26,243 bases of DNA from positions 1 through 26,243 of the forward strand of contig JAKSSQ010000002.1 of NCBI GenBank assembly GCA_024403005.1, read 5' to 3'. The position numbers and the translations under genes are program-made. Below the pieces are notes generated by a model. The model made no database searches and was not told where the DNA came from. It saw nothing but the letters and a program-made list of their open reading frames with translations. This stretch comes from Clostridia bacterium. GTDB taxonomy: Bacteria > Bacillota > Clostridia > Peptostreptococcales > Anaerovoracaceae. Positions 5,932-14,486 of this stretch are shown here, piece after piece (position 1 is the stretch's first letter; every line of letters begins with the position of its first letter).

Positions 5932-6945
5932 ATGAAAATTCATTATATTAGGAAAAAGGCCGGCAGAAAGTACGAATCTGCCGCCATTATAAAGGAAATG
6001 ATGGGCGAGCAGCTCCTCTATACAGAGCTTGGCAGCCCGTATATCGATGGGGTTCACAAGCCGTATATATCCATTACCGATACGAAAAAATTCTGGATAG
6101 TGCTGCTGGCCGGAAGCCCCTGCGGCATAGATGCGGAGGAGCCGGGCAGAAAAATTACGCCCGGCGTGGTTAAAAGATTCCACGAAAGGGAGCAGCGGTA
6201 TCTCGGCGGTTTGTCTTCCGGAAGCTCCGAATGGACCGGCGAATTTCTTTCCATCTGGGTGCGCAAGGAAGCTTACATGAAGTACTGCGGCCAGGGTATG
6301 CGCATGGGGTTCAACCGGTTCTCCGTGCTGGACGAAGCCCTGGAATATGCGTCCGAAATAAAGGCCGAAAACTACCCGTCCTGCTTTATGCAGCAGCTGG
6401 AAGGCCCTTCAGGGCTTTACCTTGCAGCCGCCAGCGAAAGGGAAGAAGACATCGACGAAATATCTCTCTGGCCTTACGAAGGCAAGACGGAAAAGCACAT
6501 TCTGGATGCGGCAGGCGAACTTCTTTCCGCAAAGGCCTACACGGCTTCCGCCCTTACAAAAAAGCTTTTAGACAAGGGCTACAGCAGCGATGAGACCAAT
6601 GCATGCATCGAAAGATTAAAGGAACTTGGCTATCTGGACGACGAAGCCTACGCCCAAAGCTACGTTAAAATTGCTGCGGAAAAAGGCCACGGAAAGCGCA
6701 GAATTGCTTTTGATCTTATGAAGAAAGGCGCAGATTCCAAAACTGCAAAAGCGGCTCTGGAAGAACTTGCAGAAGACGAAGATGTGCTGAGCGAAAGGGA
6801 AAGGGCAATGGAGCAGGCTCAGAAGATGCTTAAGCCCGGAACTGTTTTAGACGAAAAGATGCTTAACCGCATAGGCAGAAAACTTGCTTCGCTCGGCTAC
6901 GAAGCAGGTGTGGTTTACGATGTTTTGGGAAAACTGCGCAGATAA
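5932..6945 (+). CDS. Fusion of 4'-phosphopantetheinyl transferase and RecX
   Basis: One uninterrupted frame of 337 residues with two unrelated halves. Residues about 1-170 resemble an Sfp-type phosphopantetheinyl transferase, which loads carrier proteins with the CoA-derived arm. Motifs are CGIDAEE (metal-binding Asp67), FHEREQRYL and IWVRKEAYMKY (Lys112, Glu113, Lys117). The ISxxH motif reads ISITD, with Asp50 in place of His. Residues about 190-337 are a full-length RecX, the modulator of RecA filaments, with its repeated three-helix units (KGYSSDETNACIERLKELGYLDDEAYAQS). ATG 5932 is preferred to TTG 5908, because the -10 box TATAAT lies between them. No ribosome site is present, so it may be leaderless. 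No recA is in the window. Which carrier protein is served is unknown. Confidence 0.85.
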   Translation: MKIHYIRKKAGRKYESAAIIKEMMGEQLLYTELGSPYIDGVHKPYISITDTKKFWIVLLAGSPCGIDAEEPGRKITPGVVKRFHEREQRYLGGLSSGSSEWTGEFLSIWVRKEAYMKYCGQGMRMGFNRFSVLDEALEYASEIKAENYPSCFMQQLEGPSGLYLAAASEREEDIDEISLWPYEGKTEKHILDAAGELLSAKAYTASALTKKLLDKGYSSDETNACIERLKELGYLDDEAYAQSYVKIAAEKGHGKRRIAFDLMKKGADSKTAKAALEELAEDEDVLSERERAMEQAQKMLKPGTVLDEKMLNRIGRKLASLGYEAGVVYDVLGKLRR

Positions 6946-6949
6946 TTTC

Positions 6950-6978
6950 TTGCGGCAGACCGAAATATGTTATATACT
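6950..6978 (+). promoter_or_regulatory. Possible ileS promoter
   Basis: TTGCGG (6950-6955), a 17-base spacer and TATACT (6973-6978). The leader before ileS is only about 45 bases, too short for a T-box element, and no T-box sequence was seen. Confidence 0.4.
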
Positions 6979-7031
6979 AAACTGATTGTTTATGACAAAA
7001 AGTTATTGATATATTTAGCAGAGGAAACAAT

Positions 7032-10000
7032 ATGTACAAGAATTTAGCAGATGCGCCTATCGCTGAAGTCCAGATGGCGCAGGCAGACAAATGGTACGAA
7101 GAAAATCTTCTCGAAAAGTGCGTAACAGCAAGAGAAGGTCAGCCCAATTTCGTATTCTACGAAGGACCTCCCACAGCAAACGGCAAGCCCGGTATCCACC
7201 ATGTTCTCGCGAGAACATTAAAGGACTCCATCAACCGTTATAAGTGCATGCAGGGGTTCCGCGTTACAAGAAAAGCAGGCTGGGATACTCACGGTCTTCC
7301 CGTAGAAATCGAAGTTGAAAAGCAGCTCGGCTTCTCCGGCAAGCAGGACATCGAAAAGTACGGCATTAAGCCTTTCAACGAAAAGTGCAAGGAATCCGTA
7401 TTTACATATGAATCCATGTGGAGAAAGATGTCTCACCGCATGGGTTACATGGTAGACCTGGATAATCCTTACATTACACTGGATAACAACTATATCGAAA
7501 CAGGCTGGTGGATCCTTAAGGAATTCTTCAAGGCCGGTCTCATCTACGAAGGCCACAAGATCGTTCCTTACTGCCCCAGATGCGGAACAGGTCTTGCTTC
7601 TCACGAAGTAGCACAGGGATATAAGGAAGTTAAGGTAAACACACTTGTTTGCCGATTCAAGGCTAAGGCTGAAGAAAATACATACTTCCTGGCATGGACA
7701 ACAACACCCTGGACACTGGCTTCCAACGTTGCGCTCACAGTAGGCCCCGACATCGAATACGTTAAGGCTGAACAGAACGGCGAATTCTTCTACGTTGCAA
7801 AGAACCTGGCAGAAAAGGTTCTGGGTGCAAACGGCGAATACAAGATCGTTGCTGAAATGAAGGGCAGCGACCTTGAATACATGGAATATGAACAGCTGAT
7901 GCCGTTCATCACAGTAAATGAAAAAGCATTCTTCGTAACCTGCATGGATTACGTAAGCATCGATGACGGTACAGGTATTGTTCACACTGCACCCGCTTTC
8001 GGTGAAGACGACTATAACTGCGGCAGAAAGTACGGCCTGCCTGTAGTTAACCCCGTAGATGAAGAAGGTAAGTACACAGCTACACCCTGGGCAGGCCGCT
8101 TCGTAATGGAAGATGGTCTGGATATTGACATCATCAAGTACCTTGCAGAAGGCAATAAGATCTATGCAAAGGAAAAGATTGCTCATAACTATCCCCACTG
8201 CTGGCGCTGCGACACACCGCTCGTATACTATGCAAAGCCCTCTTGGTACATTGAAATGACAAAGCTGAGAGATAAGCTTGTTGAAAACAATGCAACAGTA
8301 GACTGGCACCCCGAAACAATCGGCGAAGGCCGTTTCGGCAACTGGATTGCAGACGTTAAGGACTGGGCTATTTCCAGAAACCGTTACTGGGGTACTCCGA
8401 TTAATATCTGGCGCTGCGAATGCGGCCACCTGGAATCCATCGGAAGCAGAGCAGAGCTGGTTGAAAAGGCTATCGAAGACATCGACGAAAGCATTGAACT
8501 GCACCGTCCGTATGTGGACGACGTCCACATTAAGTGCCCCTGCTGCGGCAAGACCATGAGCAGAATTCCTGAAGTTATGGACTGCTGGTTCGACTCCGGT
8601 GCCATGCCCTTCGCACAGAGACATTATCCGTTTGAAAACAAGGAAAACTTCGAAAAGGAATTCTTCCCTGCAGACTTCATCTGCGAAGGTATCGACCAGA
8701 CAAGAGGCTGGTTCTACTCCCTGCTGGCAATTTCCACATTTATCATGGGCAAGGCTCCTTACAAGAACGTTCTCGTAAACGACCTGGTTCTCGATAAGAA
8801 CGGAAAGAAGATGTCCAAGCACAAGGGCAACACAGTAGACCCGTTCCAGCTCTTCGACAAGTACGGCGCAGACGCAACACGCTGGTACCTGCTGAGTGTA
8901 TCTCCCGTATGGCTGCCCACAAAGTTCGACGAAGACGGTCTTATCGAAACACAGGTTAAGTTCTTCGGAACACTGCGCAACGTATATAACTTCTTCTCAC
9001 TTTACGCAAATAACGACAACATCGACGCATCCAAGTGCTTCGTAGAATACGCAATGCGTCCCGAACTGGACCGCTGGATTCTCTCCAAGTACAACAAGCT
9101 TGTTAAGGACGTTACAGCTTCCATGGATGCTTACGACCACAACAAGACTGTAAAGACCATTACAGAATTCGTTAACGAAGATCTGTCCAACTGGTACATC
9201 CGCCGCGCAAGAAGAAGATTCTATGCAGACGGCATGGAAACAGACAAGAAGGCAGTATACGCTACAACTTACGAAGTTCTCACAGGACTCGCTAAGCTCA
9301 TGGCTCCCTTCGCACCGTTCATTACAGACGAAATCTACTGCAACCTCACAGGCGAAGAAACAGTACATCTGGCTTACTTCCCCAAGGCAGACGAAAGCCT
9401 CATCGACGAAGCTCTCGAAGAAAGAATGGATCTGGTTCGTTCCGTTGTTACAATGGGCCGCGGTGTTCGTGAAAAGACAAAGATTAAGGTTAGACAGCCC
9501 CTGGGCGAAATCCTTCTGGACGGCAAGTTCGAAGAAAGAATCGGCTACATGGCAGACCTTATCAAGGAAGAACTCAACGTTAAGAACGTTCGCTTCGAAA
9601 AGGACATGGATACTTATCTGAACTATCAGATTAAGCCCGACTTCAGAAAGGCCGGCCCTGTTCTCGGCGCTAAGATTAAGGCATTCGGAGGCGCAGCTGC
9701 AAAGCTTGACCCCAAGGCTGCTCTTAAGGAAATGAACGAAAACGGCAAGATCGTCATGAACCTCAACGGCGAAGATACAGACATCACATCCGATATGGTT
9801 ATGATTTCCGTATCCTCCAAGGAAGGCTTCGCTGCAGAACAGCAGGGCGATGTATGCGTAATTCTGGATACAGCCATGACAGCTGAACTCACAGAAGAAG
9901 GTCTCGCAAGAGAACTCGTTTCCAAGATTCAGCAGATGCGTAAGCAGAAGAACTTCGAAATGATGGATCGCATCGACATCTTCGTATGCGCAGATGCAGA

Positions 10001-10136
10001 AGTTTCCGCAGCAGTTGAAAACTGGAAGTCCTGGATTATGTCCGAAACTCTGGCAGACTCCATCTCCGCTAAGGAAGGTCTTGCAGAATTTGACCTCAAC
10101 GGCCACAAGACAGGCATTGACGTAGAAAAGAAATAA
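7032..10136 (+). CDS. ileS: Isoleucyl-tRNA synthetase, long (type 2) form
   Basis: The cytoplasmic class I enzyme that charges tRNA-Ile with isoleucine, using ATP. It has 1034 residues, longer than the 910-940 of the common bacterial type 1. The class I HIGH signature reads GIHH (54-57) within PPTANGKPGIHHVL, and the second ATP-site signature is KMSKHKGN (593-600). Cysteine pairs near 181-184 and 500 may bind zinc. The editing (CP1) domain lies between about 200 and 390, with TTTPWTL and DYVSIDDGTGIVHTAPAFGEDDY visible. The C-terminal anticodon domain follows residue 680. Length and motifs place it with the eukaryote-like enzymes, many of which are poorly inhibited by mupirocin. That is family knowledge, not shown here. 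GAGGAAA precedes the ATG. Codon use is strongly biased, as in highly expressed genes. Confidence 0.96.
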   Translation: MYKNLADAPIAEVQMAQADKWYEENLLEKCVTAREGQPNFVFYEGPPTANGKPGIHHVLARTLKDSINRYKCMQGFRVTRKAGWDTHGLPVEIEVEKQLGFSGKQDIEKYGIKPFNEKCKESVFTYESMWRKMSHRMGYMVDLDNPYITLDNNYIETGWWILKEFFKAGLIYEGHKIVPYCPRCGTGLASHEVAQGYKEVKVNTLVCRFKAKAEENTYFLAWTTTPWTLASNVALTVGPDIEYVKAEQNGEFFYVAKNLAEKVLGANGEYKIVAEMKGSDLEYMEYEQLMPFITVNEKAFFVTCMDYVSIDDGTGIVHTAPAFGEDDYNCGRKYGLPVVNPVDEEGKYTATPWAGRFVMEDGLDIDIIKYLAEGNKIYAKEKIAHNYPHCWRCDTPLVYYAKPSWYIEMTKLRDKLVENNATVDWHPETIGEGRFGNWIADVKDWAISRNRYWGTPINIWRCECGHLESIGSRAELVEKAIEDIDESIELHRPYVDDVHIKCPCCGKTMSRIPEVMDCWFDSGAMPFAQRHYPFENKENFEKEFFPADFICEGIDQTRGWFYSLLAISTFIMGKAPYKNVLVNDLVLDKNGKKMSKHKGNTVDPFQLFDKYGADATRWYLLSVSPVWLPTKFDEDGLIETQVKFFGTLRNVYNFFSLYANNDNIDASKCFVEYAMRPELDRWILSKYNKLVKDVTASMDAYDHNKTVKTITEFVNEDLSNWYIRRARRRFYADGMETDKKAVYATTYEVLTGLAKLMAPFAPFITDEIYCNLTGEETVHLAYFPKADESLIDEALEERMDLVRSVVTMGRGVREKTKIKVRQPLGEILLDGKFEERIGYMADLIKEELNVKNVRFEKDMDTYLNYQIKPDFRKAGPVLGAKIKAFGGAAAKLDPKAALKEMNENGKIVMNLNGEDTDITSDMVMISVSSKEGFAAEQQGDVCVILDTAMTAELTEEGLARELVSKIQQMRKQKNFEMMDRIDIFVCADAEVSAAVENWKSWIMSETLADSISAKEGLAEFDLNGHKTGIDVEKK

Positions 10137-10146
10137 GAAATGCATT

Positions 10147-10179
10147 AAAACGACACTTCTTTCGGGAAGTGTCGTTTTT
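10147..10179 (+). terminator. Terminator after ileS
   Basis: AAAACGACACTTC (10147-10159) and GAAGTGTCGTTTT (10166-10178) are a perfect 13-base match across a 6-base loop, followed by a T run. It starts 11 bases after the stop and could act in both directions. Confidence 0.92.
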
Positions 10180-10279
10180 GTGTGCAAAAAATAAGGCGAT
10201 ATAGGAAAAATGGTTTTGTATTTTTTTTGACCGCAATATGCATTTGTACATTTTTAAACTTTTGCATACAATGTTTATG

Positions 10280-10288
10280 TGATATACT
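10280..10288 (+). promoter_or_regulatory. Extended -10 promoter of the C11 peptidase gene
   Basis: TGA-TATACT (10280-10288) is an extended -10 element. The nearest -35-like sequence is TTTGCA (10261-10266), 16 bases upstream. The predicted start is near 10295, at the edge of a small palindrome. Confidence 0.5.
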
Positions 10289-10293
10289 TTTTG

Positions 10294-10307
10294 TGAGAGT
10301 GTTCTCA
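10294..10307. promoter_or_regulatory. Palindrome at the predicted transcript start
   Basis: TGAGA-GTGT-TCTCA is a perfect 5-base inverted repeat with a 4-base centre, lying at the expected +1 of the peptidase gene. This is a suitable position for a repressor site. No regulator is assigned. Confidence 0.35.
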
Positions 10308-10338
10308 AATACAAAATGCTGAGATAAGAGGAAGAACT

Positions 10339-12306
10339 ATGAAGAAGAAAATAGCAGCTGCAATTCTGTTCTGCCTGGTTTTAGCCCTGGCTTTAACCTC
10401 CTGCGGACAGATGGCGGGCCCGATGCCCGATGCAGCAGAAGGGGACAGAAAAGCCGGCGCGGATGAAACCTGGGCGTTTTACTGGTATCTCTGCGGAAGC
10501 AATCTGGAAAGCGACTACGGCTGCGGAACAGACGACCTTATAGAGCTTTTCGACGTGAAACTGCCTTCCAACGTTAAGTTTGTAATCGAAACCGGCGGCG
10601 CAAGATACTGGCAGAACGACACCATGGACCCCAACCGGATCGAAAGATACGTGTACGACAGCAAGGGTTTCAGCAGAATTGAATCCCTTGAACAGGCAAA
10701 CATGGGCAGACAGTCCACCTTGTCCGATTTCCTTGCGTTCTGCAAGAAGAACTACGAAGCAGACCACAAGGTAATGCTCTTCTGGAACCACGGCGGCGGA
10801 AGCGTTGCAGGTGCAGCCTTCGACGAAAACTACGGTTACGATTCCCTTACAATAGATGAAATGCGCAAGGCATTCATGAATGTCTACGAACTGAGTGAAA
10901 ACGAGCCTCCATTCGAAATGGTCGGCTTTGATACCTGCCTCATGGCTACCATCGACGTTGCAGATTCCCTTAAAGACATCGCATCTTACCTGGTTGCATC
11001 TCAGGAAACAGAAGGCTCCGGCGGCTGGTACTATACAGACTGGGTGGGCAGATTCGTAAGAGACACAGCCATAAGCGGCGCAGATCTTGGAAAGATTATC
11101 TGCGAAACCTACTTTAACGGCTGCAGAAGAGAACGCATTAGCGATAAAGCTACATTATCCTGCACAGACCTGTCTAAAATTGGGTCACTGCTGAAGGCTT
11201 ACGAAGACTTCGGTGAAGAAGCCTTAATGGCAGCTTACGTGGACAATTCCTTTATCGCGCAGTTTGCAAAAGCTGCTGCAAAGAGCGAAAACTACGGCGG
11301 TAACACCAAGTCTCAGGGCTTTACAAACATGGTAGACCTGGGCCACATGGCACGCCTTACGGAAGGCCTTCTGGCCTCTGCCTCCAAGGTTTCCAAAGGG
11401 CTTGACGAATGCATAGTCTGCCAGGTTAAGGGCGCTTCCAGAAGCGAAGCTACAGGGCTTTCCTTCTACTACCCGTACAGCAAAGACCTGGAGCTCTTTA
11501 ACAAATACACGGATATTTCTGCAGGAACAGCCTTCGATTACCTCTATCAGTACCAGATTAAGGGATCTTTGGATAAAGAAGGCACGGAATACATAAAGAC
11601 CATCGGTGCTAAGGAAGAAGAAAAGGAAGAAGTTCTCTCCCTTGCAAGCATGGGCTGGGACGGCAAATCCTTAAAGCTGGATAAGAACGGCAATGCAGTT
11701 CTCACCCTCGGTCCCAAGGCTAACGACATCCTCTCCGAAATCTGGTTCTCTATGTACTACATCGACGAGGAAGCCGACGTAATGATGCTCCTCGGTGTGG
11801 ATAACGACATTCATGCGGACTGGGATAAGGGTGTGTTCACCGATAACTTCCGCGGCGTATGGGGTGCGATAGACGATGTAATGGTCTACCTGGAACTTTC
11901 CTACGCAGGAGACGGATACAACCTGTACTCCGTACCCGTTCTGGTTAACGGCGAAAACTATAACCTGGACGTGCTTTATAATTTCGACAGCGATACCTGG
12001 ACCATACTCGGTGCAAGACAGCCTCTGGGCGAATCCGGTATGGCAGATAAAAACATGATTCAGCTGGAAGAAGGCGACGAGATTACCGTACTCTGGTACC
12101 TCGCAGACTCTTCCTTCGAAACATTTGAACCCTTTGATGTCTATGAATTCACATGGTCCGATGACTGTGAATTTGCAGAAACTCCGCTTCCCGACGGAGT
12201 ATACAGGATGATTATCGACATGTATGCAGCCAATGGGGACTGCGTAAGCGCTGCACCTGTAGACTTTACAATCAGGAACGGAGAAATCACTACTACCATT
12301 TACTAG
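10339..12306 (+). CDS. Clostripain-family (C11) cysteine peptidase, lipoprotein
   Basis: An exported, probably membrane-tethered cysteine peptidase of family C11. It has 655 residues. The N-terminus is a lipoprotein signal: MKKK, a hydrophobic core, and the lipobox LTSC with Cys22 as the lipidated residue. The catalytic domain begins near residue 45 (WAFYWYLCGSNLESDYG). The dyad is His151 in FWNHGGGSVAG and Cys200 in GFDTCLMATIDVAD. ASQETEGSGGWYY follows, as in clostripain relatives, whose members prefer to cut after basic residues. The last 250 or so residues form an acidic, aromatic-rich region that probably folds as beta domains. AGAGGAAG precedes the ATG. The gene stands alone, flanked by the ileS terminator and a weak hairpin (12311-12332). 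Its physiological substrate is unknown. Confidence 0.9.
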   Translation: MKKKIAAAILFCLVLALALTSCGQMAGPMPDAAEGDRKAGADETWAFYWYLCGSNLESDYGCGTDDLIELFDVKLPSNVKFVIETGGARYWQNDTMDPNRIERYVYDSKGFSRIESLEQANMGRQSTLSDFLAFCKKNYEADHKVMLFWNHGGGSVAGAAFDENYGYDSLTIDEMRKAFMNVYELSENEPPFEMVGFDTCLMATIDVADSLKDIASYLVASQETEGSGGWYYTDWVGRFVRDTAISGADLGKIICETYFNGCRRERISDKATLSCTDLSKIGSLLKAYEDFGEEALMAAYVDNSFIAQFAKAAAKSENYGGNTKSQGFTNMVDLGHMARLTEGLLASASKVSKGLDECIVCQVKGASRSEATGLSFYYPYSKDLELFNKYTDISAGTAFDYLYQYQIKGSLDKEGTEYIKTIGAKEEEKEEVLSLASMGWDGKSLKLDKNGNAVLTLGPKANDILSEIWFSMYYIDEEADVMMLLGVDNDIHADWDKGVFTDNFRGVWGAIDDVMVYLELSYAGDGYNLYSVPVLVNGENYNLDVLYNFDSDTWTILGARQPLGESGMADKNMIQLEEGDEITVLWYLADSSFETFEPFDVYEFTWSDDCEFAETPLPDGVYRMIIDMYAANGDCVSAAPVDFTIRNGEITTTIY

Positions 12307-12310
12307 CAAC

Positions 12311-12332
12311 AGTTTGCGGAGAAACTATTTTT
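12311..12332 (+). terminator. Weak hairpin after the C11 peptidase gene
   Basis: AGTTT (12311-12315) and AAACT (12322-12326) pair across a 6-base loop, followed by ATTTTT. The stem is short and AT-rich, so readthrough into the regulator gene is likely. Confidence 0.3.
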
Positions 12333-12365
12333 CAGGAGAATCGACTAGATAGAAAGGTGAAAGTT

Positions 12366-13031
12366 ATGGCTTTAAAGACAGAACAGAAACAGGAACAGAT
12401 TAATTCCCTGCCTCAGGATCTGTTTAACAAACTGAGAGACGACATCCTTCAGAACAAGATTAAAGCTGGCGAAAAGCTTACAGAACAGCGCATCTGCCAG
12501 GAATACAAAGTGAGCAGAACTCCTGTTCGCGAAGCATTCCAGAAGCTGGAACTTGATGGGCTCATCGAAATTATCCCCAACAGAGGCGCTTTCGTACTCG
12601 GACTTACCCGCCAGGACATCGAAGACATGTACGAACTGAGAGCTGCTTACGAATCCATCGCAGTTAAGTGGGCCATCGACCGCATGACAGCAGAAGAATT
12701 CGAAGAGATGCAGGAAGCTTTCGAACTCATGGAATTCTACACCATGAAGAAAGACCCCGTTAAGATGCTGGCTATCAACACAAAGTTCCACCAGATTATC
12801 TACAACGGAACAAGAAACCGTATGCTCCAGCATACTTTAACTTCCTATCAGGTATACACAAAGAACACAAAGTACAGCTCCGAATACATTTCCGAATACA
12901 TGCAGGAAGTTCTCGACGAACACAGAAAGATTTTCCTCGCTTTCCAGGCAAGGGACAAGGAAGCTGCCAGCGCAGCAGCCGTACAGCACATGCATAACGG
13001 CAAGCACAGAGCAGGCTTCGGAACAGACTAA
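12366..13031 (+). CDS. GntR-family transcription regulator, FCD (FadR-type) subgroup
   Basis: A 221-residue DNA-binding regulator. An N-terminal winged helix (about 12-75) contains the family signature ITEQRICQEYKVSRTPVREAF-like segment (here LTEQRICQEYKVSRTPVREA) and ends with the wing LIEIIPNRGAFV. The rest is an all-helical FCD ligand-binding domain (about 80-215), with the conserved ELRAAYE start and the metal/ligand histidines expected in FHQIIYNGTRNRML and DEHRKIFLAF. Its effector is unknown. Relatives sense organic acids. ATG 12366 is chosen because AAAGGTG (12353-12359) is its ribosome site; GTG 12357 lies inside that site. The GTPase gene follows after 17 bases, so the two probably share a transcript. 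Confidence 0.88.
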   Translation: MALKTEQKQEQINSLPQDLFNKLRDDILQNKIKAGEKLTEQRICQEYKVSRTPVREAFQKLELDGLIEIIPNRGAFVLGLTRQDIEDMYELRAAYESIAVKWAIDRMTAEEFEEMQEAFELMEFYTMKKDPVKMLAINTKFHQIIYNGTRNRMLQHTLTSYQVYTKNTKYSSEYISEYMQEVLDEHRKIFLAFQARDKEAASAAAVQHMHNGKHRAGFGTD

Positions 13032-13048
13032 CATTTGGTGTGCAGAAC

Positions 13049-14416
13049 ATGGAAAAGAATATACTGAATTACATAGAAGAAACTCAGGCGCTCCTGGAAA
13101 CGTCCGAGCTTCTTGGAGCGGAAGCCTCAAGGGCCGCAGCACTTGCGGAGAAGCTCCGCGAAGACTCCATTACCGTTTCGGTAATCGGGCAGTTTAAAAG
13201 GGGCAAGAGCTGCCTTGTAAACGCTCTGCTGGGCTGCAGTCTGCTGCCCACAGGCATCGTTCCCGTAACTTCCGCAGCTGCTAAGGTAAGCTGGGGAAAG
13301 CCGGAATGCAGCGTTGTGTTCACCAACGGCGTTATTAAATCCGTTGACCCCGAGCAGCTGGGCGAATACATAAACGAACAGAAGAACCCCGGAAACATCC
13401 TGGGCGTAGATTCCGTGGAAATGAAGACTGAATCCGAATTCCTCAAGGGCGGAATTACGCTGGTAGACACTCCGGGCATCGGATCTTTCCACAAGAACAA
13501 TACGGATGCAGCTTATGCCTTCATTAAGGAAAGCGATGCAGTAATCTTCATGCTCTCAGTGGATTCCCCGATTAACGAAATCGAAATCGATATTCTCAGA
13601 AATACCAAGGAATTTGCAGCAAAGTTCTTCTTTGCAGTGAACAAAATCGATACCATCGGCGGCGAAGACAGAAAAGCTTACATCGACTACTGCAGAAGCC
13701 TGCTCAAGCAGCTCATGAACACGGAAGACGTAAACCTAATGCCTATAAGTGCAAAGGACGGCACAGGCCTGGATGAACTCAGAAAGGTGCTTTCCGAAGA
13801 CTTAAAGAACAGAGTGCACGAAATCCTGGAAGAAAGCGCAGTTTTAAAGCTTAAGGATATTATTTCCTCCGCACTTTCTCAGATTGAGCTCTACTGGAAG
13901 GTTCTCCTTATGCCTTCCGCAGTTCTGAACGGAACCATTAAGGCCATGGACGACAAGATGGAAGAGATGAGGAACCTCGCAGCTACCCAGGTCCACGAGC
14001 TGGAAGCAGACAGAGACATTATTATTCCCGGTCTGGAAAGCGTTCTTGCAGTTAAGATGAACGAATTCAAGATGGCGCTCTCCAATGGGGTCACCGAAAT
14101 CTTCGGAATGGATTACCACTACGAACTGCCGCAGCTCGCCTTCGAATCCGAAAGCAAAGACGCCTACGAACTGGCTTCTTCTCTGGGCAGAAAGTACCTG
14201 GAAGAGACCGGAAAGCTCTGCAGCGATCTGGACAGAGTCATGCAGAACGTGCTTCTGTTCCGCAACTCCGACGCAGCAGACGTAGCTACGAGAATTTACC
14301 AGCTTAACAAGCTTACGAGAACTTTAAAGAGGACGCTTCGCGTGCTTCAGGGGCTCGAGGAAGAAAACCCGGCTCCGAGCACCCATCCCCTTACCATGAC
14401 AAATCTCTGCCCCTAA
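13049..14416 (+). CDS. Dynamin-like GTPase
   Basis: A large GTPase of the bacterial dynamin superfamily, expected to act at membranes. It has 455 residues. G motifs are complete: P-loop GQFKRGKS (47-54), switch threonine in PVTS (72-75), DTPG (140-143) and NKID (198-201), with ISAKDGTG as the G5-type loop. The region after about 240 is helical and charged, probably the stalk. There is a moderately hydrophobic stretch near 275-300 (YWKVLLMPSAVLNG) that could be the membrane-contacting part. The ATG at 13049 has GGTG 8 bases upstream. The GTG at 13040 is possible but has no site. The gene follows the GntR regulator closely. A role in membrane stress or remodelling is inference from family. Confidence 0.82.
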   Translation: MEKNILNYIEETQALLETSELLGAEASRAAALAEKLREDSITVSVIGQFKRGKSCLVNALLGCSLLPTGIVPVTSAAAKVSWGKPECSVVFTNGVIKSVDPEQLGEYINEQKNPGNILGVDSVEMKTESEFLKGGITLVDTPGIGSFHKNNTDAAYAFIKESDAVIFMLSVDSPINEIEIDILRNTKEFAAKFFFAVNKIDTIGGEDRKAYIDYCRSLLKQLMNTEDVNLMPISAKDGTGLDELRKVLSEDLKNRVHEILEESAVLKLKDIISSALSQIELYWKVLLMPSAVLNGTIKAMDDKMEEMRNLAATQVHELEADRDIIIPGLESVLAVKMNEFKMALSNGVTEIFGMDYHYELPQLAFESESKDAYELASSLGRKYLEETGKLCSDLDRVMQNVLLFRNSDAADVATRIYQLNKLTRTLKRTLRVLQGLEEENPAPSTHPLTMTNLCP

Positions 14417-14433
14417 GCAGCAGAGGCATGGTA
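14392..14433. repeat. Interrupted hairpin across the GTPase stop codon
   Basis: TACCATG (14392-14398) pairs with CATGGTA (14427-14433), and inside it CTCTGC (14405-14410) pairs with GCAGAG (14420-14425). The GTPase stop TAA lies in the loop. There is no T tract, so it is not a standard terminator. It may stabilise or process the transcript between the GTPase gene and the next promoter. Confidence 0.35.
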
Positions 14434-14437
14434 TCTA

Positions 14438-14466
14438 TTGAAAATACAGCTATCCTACTGTAAGAT
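14438..14466 (+). promoter_or_regulatory. Promoter for the cysteine-rich protein operon
   Basis: TTGAAA (14438-14443), a 17-base spacer and TAAGAT (14461-14466) lie 20 bases before the ATG at 14487. Confidence 0.55.
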
Positions 14467-14486
14467 TACTTTGGAGGTAAGTGTAT

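Noticed and set aside
6946..7031. T-box riboswitch upstream of ileS
   Set aside because: The gap is only 86 bases, with no T-box sequence or terminator.
6967..7047. 26-codon frame with four isoleucine codons before and overlapping the ileS start, as a leader peptide
   Set aside because: Its ATG lies upstream of the likely -10 box, it has no ribosome site, and no attenuator hairpins follow.
7218..8822. Long minus-strand open frame opposite ileS
   Set aside because: It lies inside a certain gene. Strong codon bias of the plus strand removes stops in the antisense frame. Its cysteine-rich, repetitive composition is typical of such artefacts.
8997..10187. 396-codon minus-strand open frame over the end of ileS
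   Set aside because: Antisense shadow of a highly biased gene. It runs through the ileS terminator and has no family resemblance.
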